A stretch of DNA of 21,482 nt, from IMG/VR virus record IMGVR_UViG_3300022707_002328, positions 1 to 21,482 of that record. One strand, given 5' to 3'. The notes beneath the pieces were generated by a model. The model was not told the origin of the DNA. It searched no databases and was given only the letters and a program-made list of their open reading frames with translations. The first letter of the stretch is position 1, and each line of letters starts with the position of its first letter. Positions 12,618-18,615 of this stretch are shown here, piece after piece. A program made the position numbers and the translations under genes. Origin of the DNA: a virus.

Positions 12618-12905
12618 ATGAGTGAAATAGAAGATCAAGGTAAAATGTGGAGATTTAAAGGTATAGCCTTTTCTAAGGATATTTATCCTGATAAAGAATC
12701 AGTATTATCTTTTGCCAAATTAAAGGGATGGCTTGAAGGTGAACCTAAAAAAATAGTTAATATAGCAACCTCAGCAAGCGATGAAGCAACTGTTCCAGGA
12801 AACACTTATGATTATACAATTACGGAAGAAAAACCAAAAAAGAAAAGATGGTCTGGATTGAGAAAGAAATCATCTAAAAAGAGGAAAAAGGAAGATGCCA
12901 GCTAA
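12618..12905 (+). CDS. Hypothetical virion-region protein (95 aa)
   Basis: The N-terminal ~40 residues (MWRFKGIAFSKDIYPDKESV, LSFAKLKGWLEG) look like a small alpha/beta domain with conserved-looking aromatic residues. The centre is polar and the last ~25 residues are extremely basic (KPKKKRWSGLRKKSSKKRKK). The basic tail suggests contact with nucleic acid or with an acidic partner in the prohead. It has its own late promoter and overlaps the next gene by 11 nt. No family name is justified. Confidence 0.6.
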   Translation: MSEIEDQGKMWRFKGIAFSKDIYPDKESVLSFAKLKGWLEGEPKKIVNIATSASDEATVPGNTYDYTITEEKPKKKRWSGLRKKSSKKRKKEDAS

Positions 12906-13242
12906 ACTAGATAGATGTGTAGCAGATGTCTCACAAGATCCAAGTATAGATAATCCTTGGGCAGTTTGTAACGCATCAATAGAGGAGCAAGCTCCACAAG
13001 TTTGTCAAGTTTGTGGTGCTGATCCAATATCACACTTAAATGATGCTAGTCACCCATTCACAAACCAATCAAGTGGTCAATCACCATTTACTCCACATCA
13101 AGAACAATATACAGTTTCTATTCCAGGTTCACTATCAGCAATTAATGTTCATGCTAAAGAACCTAAAATCAAAGAAACTATTTTTAAGACAGTTTTAGAT
13201 TCTAAATTATCATGCAAGTGTCAAAAGTCAAAGAAACAGTAG
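12895..13242 (+). CDS. Phage-type small structural protein with a 'CVADV...NPWAVC' domain (115 aa)
   Basis: The N-terminus KLDRCVADVSQDPSIDNPWA followed by VCNASI matches a short Cys-paired motif (K-x-x-x-C-V-x-x-V ... A-W-A-x-C-x-A-S) found in many phage and archaeal-virus head proteins, often fused to larger structural proteins. A second small site follows, VCQVCGADPISH with His53 nearby, which could bind zinc. The C-terminal half includes a strand-rich part (YTVSIPGSLSAINVHAKE). Starts and stops overlap the neighbours by 11 and 31 nt. A virion or assembly role is inferred from position. Confidence 0.6.
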   Translation: MPAKLDRCVADVSQDPSIDNPWAVCNASIEEQAPQVCQVCGADPISHLNDASHPFTNQSSGQSPFTPHQEQYTVSIPGSLSAINVHAKEPKIKETIFKTVLDSKLSCKCQKSKKQ

Positions 13243-15446
13243 TTCCAGCACCTTATGCAGTACCACGCATGACCAAGGCAGAAGCTGGTTATGTGGATCC
13301 ACCTACTAATGGTCAGGGTATACGCTGTGGTAATTGTAACATGTATGTAGATAATGGCACACCTTTAGGATTATGTACTAGTGTTTCAGGAGATATCAAC
13401 GAACAATATGGAATCTGTGAAATGTGGGCAGAAAGAAGAACTGCACCAACTTTTGAGATGATACAGATTGGTAAGCAAAAAACAAAACTAGAAGCAGGGT
13501 ATGAGGATGTACCACCAGACGGCACTAAATGTGGAACTTGTAATCATTTTGTGCAACCAAATGCTTGTGATATGGTAGGCTATCCCAATGAAGGACCAAT
13601 ATTACCAAAAGCTTGTTGTAGAGAATGGATCCCAATAATAGAAGCAACACAGGAAGCATTAGTAGAAAATGCAATTTACAATGAGATTCAACGAATGAAG
13701 TTAGCAGGAATACCAGACGAGGAAATTCAAAGAGTTATGCAATCCTATATTCAAGAACCAAATCCAACAGCAGAGCCTTGGCCTGGACCAGTTGTAGGAA
13801 TTGATTTAATGCCACAGATAACAAATACAGATCCTACTACAAAGGAACCACCAGTTTATCAACCAAATACTGCAGGACCTACTCAACCATTTTGGATTCC
13901 TAACACAAATCCTTATCCAACTGCTCCAAGTCCATTTGAAATAAAAAACACACTTAGTGTAACAAATTTACCTAATCCAGTACCATCTGCAAATTGGGTA
14001 CATGATGGAGCACATATTGGAATGGAACCATCTATGGAAGGAGAACACGGATTTAATGTAGCTAAACAAATTCCAGAGTGGAGTTATCCTATAGAGGATT
14101 CACAATCATTAGCTGGAAATAAACCACCAATAAATTATCCACCAAGTTTTGACGCACCACAATTTCATACAGATAGAATTCATATTAATGAAACAAGAGA
14201 AGGAGGTGCTGGTAGTGGCTGTCATGGCCCTAAGTGTGGAAGACCTGAGGGTAAGGGAACCATTCAAAATGCTTTGAGTCAACGTGGTTTATCTCCAGAA
14301 GATGTTGAAATGAATATTATGAAAGCTGACGAATTACGTGATAATGGTGCTCATATACATAATGATGGAACCGTGAGATTATATCATCACACAAGTCCTG
14401 AAAACAAACAACTCATAATGAACTCAAAACAAATGGTGGGTTTGGAAGATGGTGTTTTCTTTTCAACTAAAAAGGATGGTGCAGCGTCAGGATTTGGAAA
14501 AGATGTTATTCAAATTGATATTCCAATCGAACAATTACAAATTGATGATGAGTTTGGTGATGAAGCACACGTAAGAATTCCAACATCTCGCCCAGGGGCA
14601 TTAGTTGATATTTCAAACTATAGAATTCAAGAAATAGAATGGAATGAAGAAGATCATCCTAGAGATGAAGATGGTAAATTTGCAGGTGGTGGAGGTATTG
14701 GAAAGAAAGATTCTCTGTTAAAACAACTGAATTTAGATAAAGAGAGAATTGGTATAGTTAAGCAAGATTTTATACGTTCTCCACAATTATCTGATGCAGG
14801 AGATTCATTTAGAGATTTTGGTATAACATCAGATGATGCGATAAGACACATGAGTAATGTTGAATCTAATGAATTTGAGGAATCTTTAGAATCTGGTGAT
14901 CATGAAAGAACAGATGAGATGTTTATGAAGGCCATAAACAAAGATCCAAAACTATTACAGAATTTCAAAGAAAACGCAGAAGAAGTAGAGGCATTTAATC
15001 AATCTTTAGTAGATAGGTTAGCTAAAACAGAACAAGTTCATAGATTCATTTCTGTTGAGGAGTTAGATAACTATTTAGAAACAGGAGAATTCCAAAGTAA
15101 GAAAAATGATTTTGTTTCATTCACAGTAGAAAAGAGATCAGTGTTCTTTGGTGAACGTGCAGTGACAATTTCTGTACCTGCTAAAGAAATAAAACAAAAC
15201 CTCAAACCAATAAAATATTCAGCTTTGCCCAGAAACACTGACGAGAAGAAAGAAAAACTTGAATCAGAGAAACATCAAGGTTTTGCTCTTGAAGTGGAAG
15301 CTAGATTACCCACAAATACAAAGATCCCAGCAAATTTAGAAATCACAATAAATGAGTATACGCCTGCTAGTGAAGTAGAGGCGATAAAGCAGAAATATAG
15401 TAAACTAGGAAAAACAACCTTTAAAAACATACAGAGGGATCTATAG
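13212..15446 (+). CDS. Multidomain virion-region protein: two Cys4 domains plus two ADP-ribosyltransferase-like domains (744 aa)
   Basis: Residues 24-72 and 94-139 are tandem Cys4 domains, each preceded by (A/L)EAGY: C39-x2-C42, C55, C69-x2-W72, and C107-x2-C110, C119, C135/C136, W139. The spacing recalls HiPIP-like or zinc-binding modules of phage head proteins. Residues ~180-325 are a Pro/Asn-rich linker. GGAGSGCHGPKCGRP (331-345) and DHPRDEDGKFAGGGG (481-495) are linker types seen in phage minor head and toxin fusions. The first ART-like region has VRLYHHTS (388-395), GVFFST (414-419) and GDEAHVRIP (449-457). The second has HRFIS with Arg611, SFT (636-638) and LEVEARLP with Glu694-x-Glu696, the R-S-E(x)E order of arginine-specific mono-ADP-ribosyltransferases. 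It may be carried in the virion and injected to modify host proteins. Catalytic residues are inferred by eye. Confidence 0.6.
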   Translation: MQVSKVKETVVPAPYAVPRMTKAEAGYVDPPTNGQGIRCGNCNMYVDNGTPLGLCTSVSGDINEQYGICEMWAERRTAPTFEMIQIGKQKTKLEAGYEDVPPDGTKCGTCNHFVQPNACDMVGYPNEGPILPKACCREWIPIIEATQEALVENAIYNEIQRMKLAGIPDEEIQRVMQSYIQEPNPTAEPWPGPVVGIDLMPQITNTDPTTKEPPVYQPNTAGPTQPFWIPNTNPYPTAPSPFEIKNTLSVTNLPNPVPSANWVHDGAHIGMEPSMEGEHGFNVAKQIPEWSYPIEDSQSLAGNKPPINYPPSFDAPQFHTDRIHINETREGGAGSGCHGPKCGRPEGKGTIQNALSQRGLSPEDVEMNIMKADELRDNGAHIHNDGTVRLYHHTSPENKQLIMNSKQMVGLEDGVFFSTKKDGAASGFGKDVIQIDIPIEQLQIDDEFGDEAHVRIPTSRPGALVDISNYRIQEIEWNEEDHPRDEDGKFAGGGGIGKKDSLLKQLNLDKERIGIVKQDFIRSPQLSDAGDSFRDFGITSDDAIRHMSNVESNEFEESLESGDHERTDEMFMKAINKDPKLLQNFKENAEEVEAFNQSLVDRLAKTEQVHRFISVEELDNYLETGEFQSKKNDFVSFTVEKRSVFFGERAVTISVPAKEIKQNLKPIKYSALPRNTDEKKEKLESEKHQGFALEVEARLPTNTKIPANLEITINEYTPASEVEAIKQKYSKLGKTTFKNIQRDL

Positions 15447-15447
15447 T

Positions 15448-16764
15448 ATGTTAAAAATCGTTTATGCTGGTTCTGTTGCTGACCAAAAAAAGAACCCCGT
15501 GTATGCTTTATTATTAGAATATGAGAAAATGAGAGAAAATGAAATAATATCTCATATCAATTCTTGGTGGTATAATGTAGATGGTAGAGAGATATTTGAT
15601 CAATCTAGGGATTCAGGATTAATAACCAAAATGGATGGTCATTGGTCTTTAAATCATAATATTCAAGAAACCGAATCTGCTATTGGAATTACCACTATAG
15701 GCGATACCGCACAAAAGAGGAAAAAATCTTTATTGGCACTATTAAGTCCGTGGTTGGCTCTTATTGGAACAGCAGGACTAGCTCTATTACTTGCACCAAA
15801 GATTCTTTCAGGAAAAGAACCTTTAAAGTTAATGGCTGTTTATCATACCACTTCAGGTCATGTTGGTTCAGATATTTGTGATAAGTTTGATGGAGGTACT
15901 TTTGATTTATTAAACAAATTTAATCGACCTGTACCACCATCTGAAGGATTAGGATATACAACAACTCATCCAAATTGTCATTGTACTTGGGAAATAATTA
16001 AAGAGGTTACAAAACAAGATCGAGAAACCAAAATGACAAAGCCAGAGAAAAAACACGTTAAACAAATACAAAAACAAATAATTAAAAAAGCCAAGAGTGG
16101 CGAATTACACACGGTTAAAACTGATGGCTCTTTAGTTAAAAGAACAAGAAAATCTAATCCAATGAGGGAAACCATAGAAGAGATAAGAGAAGACTTTGAA
16201 TGGGTAAATGACGATTATTTAGAATCAGCCTTAAGTTTAGCTAATACTAGAGGAGGTCAACTATATCTTATTAGAGCAGCAGAAGAAACAATAACTGATC
16301 ATAGAAGCGAAGGAGAACAATATCGCAGATCCTTAGATGCCTATGAGCTTCATGGCATGGCACGAACAGCAATAGGCAAACACGCAGACATTAACCACTT
16401 TGGTCCAAGCTTCCAAACTGAGTTAGATATCATTGATTCTGAATTTGATCCTAAAAGAAAGGAAATACAAATGGTGGTAATAGAGAAAGATCCAGAAATA
16501 ATTAATGCAATCGCTAATGGTCAGATATCCGCAGTATCAATAAATGGTGGAGCACCAAGAACTGAAATAATAGCACCATGCGATCCTAACTGCAAAAATG
16601 ATCAATGTGAGATGTGTAATCATCCCAGAGGCGTAGCACTAGGCGAAGTAGATAATATTGGATTTACTTGGGTAATCACAGATCCTCAAGGAATGATGTG
16701 GAGAGGACATAAACTACCAGCAGCAAAGCCAGGAATACACACAACTGGTATTCAACCAATCTAA
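15448..16764 (+). CDS. Minor head (Mu gpF-like) and prohead-protease-like fusion (438 aa)
   Basis: The N-terminal part ends in a Mu gpF-like motif: HTTSGHVGSDICDKFDGG (133-150) and, after a spacer, TTHPNCHCTWEI (172-183), the 'C-D-x-x-x-G ... H-P-x-C-x-C' pattern of phage minor head proteins. A hydrophobic stretch lies at 94-120. From ~270 onward the sequence resembles prohead proteases: LHGMARTAIGKHADINHFG offers His302 or His312, the strand segment ELDIIDSEFDPKRKEIQMVV follows, then NGQISAVSINGG with Ser361/Ser364. This is the His...Ser layout of capsid maturation proteases. C378, C382, C387 and C390 form a zinc-knuckle-like insert. It begins two bases after the 744-aa gene. Fusion of the two functions in one chain is unusual and may be resolved by self-cleavage. 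Confidence 0.6.
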   Translation: MLKIVYAGSVADQKKNPVYALLLEYEKMRENEIISHINSWWYNVDGREIFDQSRDSGLITKMDGHWSLNHNIQETESAIGITTIGDTAQKRKKSLLALLSPWLALIGTAGLALLLAPKILSGKEPLKLMAVYHTTSGHVGSDICDKFDGGTFDLLNKFNRPVPPSEGLGYTTTHPNCHCTWEIIKEVTKQDRETKMTKPEKKHVKQIQKQIIKKAKSGELHTVKTDGSLVKRTRKSNPMRETIEEIREDFEWVNDDYLESALSLANTRGGQLYLIRAAEETITDHRSEGEQYRRSLDAYELHGMARTAIGKHADINHFGPSFQTELDIIDSEFDPKRKEIQMVVIEKDPEIINAIANGQISAVSINGGAPRTEIIAPCDPNCKNDQCEMCNHPRGVALGEVDNIGFTWVITDPQGMMWRGHKLPAAKPGIHTTGIQPI

Positions 16765-16771
16765 ATCATTA

Positions 16772-16785
16772 GAAATAACTTTAAA
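16772..16785 (+). promoter_or_regulatory. Late promoter motif (GAAATAACTTTAAA)
   Basis: The first base lies 35 nt before ATG 16807, and AGAATCTAGTTTATAT follows up to the start codon. TAACTTTAAA would be the TATA box and GAAA the BRE. It sits in the 42-nt gap after the protease-like gene. Confidence 0.65.
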
Positions 16786-16806
16786 TAAACAGAATCTAGT
16801 TTATAT

Positions 16807-17688
16807 ATGACAACTAATATTAGAAAACTTCAAGAAGCAACTTCTATTACAGAAATTGATGCCGTTCTAGGTAACCGTAAAATCGGTCCAGCCGTACGCA
16901 GCCATCTTGAAACTGGAATTATTCTAAAATCTCACAATGATCCTAACCAACGTCAATTAGGCGAAAAATGGACTCAGGAAGCTATTCGTGAAATTGAAGA
17001 TGATGACAAGATTGAGGAAGCAAACGGAGCATTCAAACCAGAAAACACTCCAGGCGAGGGCGAGAAAGACATTACAAATAAAGTAAAAGAAGAAGTATTG
17101 GCTAATAACAATCCACATACAGCTAATGCAGGTTCTGAACAATCTTCTGATAATACTGAACCTTATCCAAAAGAAGGTACAGATTCATCAATTACAGATA
17201 TGAAAGACGCAGAAGGTGAAAACCAGATGAAAGAAGCAGGATTCCCACCAATTAACATTCCAGGTGTAAACAATGGAATTGAACCAGGTATAGCATCTGA
17301 AATGGGTCAAGGTATGCCAGCACCACCTCCAATGACACTACCTCAACAGGTAAGACAAACACAATACACAGTAAATGAGACTATCAAGAAAGTGGTATTA
17401 CCATATATGCAGGAGATTTCAAAACTCAGAAATGGGATTAGTTCATTACAGAAACAAGTCCAAGAATTACAGTTAGCAAAAACTGGAGTAGCATTGGATA
17501 TGAGTAAACTCAATAGAGTACCAGCAGTTCCTGTAAGAATTCTAGAGACAGCAGGTAAAAGTCCACTAGACCCACAGTACGGAGTACCAGAATTCAAATG
17601 GACAAGAGCAGAACTTGAAGAAACTAGAAATAGAATAGCCGAACAGGATAATCTATTAAATCAAAACCGTGGTCAGCCCTACGGTTAA
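16807..17688 (+). CDS. Acidic coiled-coil head protein, scaffold candidate (293 aa)
   Basis: The N-terminal ~75 residues are helical and charged, residues ~75-180 are a low-complexity acidic/Gly/Asn/Pro linker, and residues ~185-222 form a coiled coil (ISKLRNGISSLQKQVQELQL). The end has a conserved-looking FKWTRAELEETRNRIAEQDN. Acidic, elongated proteins encoded after the head protease commonly serve as scaffolds for capsid assembly, but the position is the main argument. It does not look like an HK97-type major capsid protein. It has its own leaderless promoter, pointing to high expression, and a T7 run shortly after the stop. Confidence 0.45.
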   Translation: MTTNIRKLQEATSITEIDAVLGNRKIGPAVRSHLETGIILKSHNDPNQRQLGEKWTQEAIREIEDDDKIEEANGAFKPENTPGEGEKDITNKVKEEVLANNNPHTANAGSEQSSDNTEPYPKEGTDSSITDMKDAEGENQMKEAGFPPINIPGVNNGIEPGIASEMGQGMPAPPPMTLPQQVRQTQYTVNETIKKVVLPYMQEISKLRNGISSLQKQVQELQLAKTGVALDMSKLNRVPAVPVRILETAGKSPLDPQYGVPEFKWTRAELEETRNRIAEQDNLLNQNRGQPYG

Positions 17689-17691
17689 ACC

Positions 17692-17703
17692 CTTATTTTT
17701 TTA
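17692..17703 (+). terminator. T-rich terminator candidate
   Basis: CTTATTTTTTTA, with seven T in a row at 17696-17702, lies 8 nt after the stop of the scaffold candidate. Archaeal RNA polymerase stops at such T runs without need of a hairpin. Confidence 0.5.
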
Positions 17704-17880
17704 ACATTTATTAATAATAATGATTTTATTATATCGTCTAGTAGTGTGAGCCCAAGCACGTTTATGAATAGTTATGCCGTAGATGGGGCTGTTTTAGGAG
17801 AACTCGAGTGAACCCTAATTCCAAAGGAAATCCTACAAGTTCATAAGAAGACTGGTGTGGCGAACCAGCTAGATGTTCTA
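17704..17880 (+). other. Unexplained stretch with a promoter-like motif; possible small RNA or broken small gene
   Basis: This stretch has no clear gene. A sequence resembling the late promoter (10 of 14 positions) begins at 17717 and would start an RNA near 17750. From GTG 17746 a frame runs 21 codons to TGA 17809-17811 (SPSTFMNSYAVDGAVLGELE), and the same frame continues without stops to TAA 17881-17883 (LIPKEILQVHKKTGVANQLD). So either a TGA has split a 45-codon gene, or the frame is chance. At the TGA, GTG 17808 opens a 12-codon frame. A small hairpin CTGGT/ACCAG lies near 17852-17868. Composition is less AT-rich than the flanking spacers. Confidence 0.35.
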
Positions 17881-17893
17881 TAAATAACTTTAT
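17881..17893 (+). promoter_or_regulatory. Late promoter motif (TAAATAACTTTAT)
   Basis: The motif begins 34 nt before GTG 17915. It lies inside a perfect 7-nt inverted repeat, CTATAAA-TAAC-TTTATAG, at 17877-17894. Confidence 0.6.
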
Positions 17894-17914
17894 AGAAATA
17901 AGTTAAATTAAATT

Positions 17915-18121
17915 GTGAATTGGAAGAAAAGATTTTCAAAAGTTTTAGGATCTTATATTATTGGATACTCAGGAGGTTTAGGTCTAGCGATACCATTAAT
18001 TGCTACACTAGATCCATCACGACTGACACTGGAAACCATCCTGATTTATCCTTCAATAGCTGGCTTAATAGTAGCACTACCACAACTGGGAAAGATCTTT
18101 AATGAATATTCCACTTCTTGA
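17915..18121 (+). CDS. Small membrane protein with two helices, holin-like candidate (68 aa)
   Basis: After a basic N-terminus (MNWKKRFSKVLG) come two hydrophobic helices: residues ~13-32 (YIIGYSGGLGLAIPLIATL) and ~40-58 (ETILIYPSIAGLIVALPQLG), then a short polar tail. Length and topology fit holins or other small viral membrane proteins. GTG 17915 is chosen for its position 34 nt after the start of the promoter motif. A second frame at 17920-18102 overlaps but has a poor composition. In an archaeal virus without a peptidoglycan target, a holin role remains a guess. Confidence 0.6.
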   Translation: MNWKKRFSKVLGSYIIGYSGGLGLAIPLIATLDPSRLTLETILIYPSIAGLIVALPQLGKIFNEYSTS

Positions 18122-18218
18122 TCGAATTTTAAAACATTTTGATTCAAAATATACTAACGGTAAGGAAGCTTGTCAGAAATACAAATTATATGATTTATTT
18201 GATTGTATGGATGATTAA
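18102..18218 (+). CDS. Hypothetical small protein (38 aa)
   Basis: ATG 18102 lies 20 nt before the end of the membrane-protein gene, in another frame. The product (MNIPLLDRILKHFDSKYTNG ...) is a soluble helical peptide with two Cys and an acidic end. Its TAA overlaps, tail to tail, the stop of the minus-strand gene through a shared TTAA. The family is unknown. Confidence 0.45.
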   Translation: MNIPLLDRILKHFDSKYTNGKEACQKYKLYDLFDCMDD

Positions 18219-18439
18219 TTCTTTTTACCTACAGTTCTACCAAGCCCAAATATAGCTAAAGCAGCTCCAACACCCATAATTATAAGAACTCTCATATCTT
18301 GGGCTAATGCAAGTTTAAAGTCTGCGTCACCATGATAGAATGTGTAATAACCCAAATATCCAATCATTGCACCAATAAGGATGAATGAAATAATAATTTG
18401 ACCTAGTCTTCTAATTCCATCATTGTTTACTAATTCCAT
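18215..18439 (-). CDS. Small membrane protein with two helices (74 aa), minus strand
   Basis: This is the only convincing minus-strand gene. From the ATG at 18439 the product starts MELVNNDGIRRLG, then has a hydrophobic helix (IIISFILIGAMIGYLGYYTF), a polar loop with FYHGDADFKLALAQD, a second helix (VLIIMGVGAALAIFGLG) and a basic end (RTVGKKN). The opposite strand shows no alternative. On the minus strand a TATA-like ACTTAAATAA (plus-strand 18461-18470) is centred about 27 nt before the ATG, again suggesting a leaderless mRNA. It could be a second holin-type protein or an antagonist of the 17915 gene; that is inference. Confidence 0.65.
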   Translation of the reverse strand: MELVNNDGIRRLGQIIISFILIGAMIGYLGYYTFYHGDADFKLALAQDMRVLIIMGVGAALAIFGLGRTVGKKN

Positions 18440-18460
18440 CAAAATTAGGTAATAGTATCA

Positions 18461-18470
18461 TTATTTAAGT
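18461..18470 (-). promoter_or_regulatory. TATA-like element of the minus-strand gene
   Basis: Read on the minus strand this is ACTTAAATAA, centred ~27 nt upstream of the ATG at 18439, the expected distance for a leaderless archaeal transcript. Confidence 0.5.
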
Positions 18471-18512
18471 ATATGCGTGATCTATCTACTATGAGTGGCT
18501 AGAATCATAAAT

Positions 18513-18587
18513 ATGTTGAATAGTGACAACGGGCTTTCTAACGTGCCTTCATTTGATGCCACTCAAAACTTTACTTCAACGAAATAA
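18513..18587 (+). CDS. Possible tiny peptide (24 aa)
   Basis: An ATG at 18513 opens a 24-residue polar frame (SDNGLSNVPSFDATQNFTST) that ends within the next promoter motif. Bases 18531-18548 match the beginning of the portal gene (10938-10955) at 16 of 18 positions, though in another reading frame. The support for translation is weak. Confidence 0.2.
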   Translation: MLNSDNGLSNVPSFDATQNFTSTK

Positions 18588-18594
18588 CTTTATT
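18581..18594 (+). promoter_or_regulatory. Late promoter motif (GAAATAACTTTATT)
   Basis: The first base lies 35 nt before ATG 18616 of the tail-fibre gene. This is the sequence I use as reference for the motif family. Confidence 0.65.
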
Positions 18595-18615
18595 TAAACA
18601 AATTCAATCTAATTT

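Noticed and set aside
17745-17880. tRNA gene
   Set aside because: I could not fold an acceptor stem with T-arm and anticodon arm; only short isolated hairpins are visible.
17920-18102. 60-codon + frame overlapping the 68-aa membrane protein
   Set aside because: The alternative frame at 17915 has two clear membrane helices and the promoter spacing; this frame has a polar, Thr-rich random composition.
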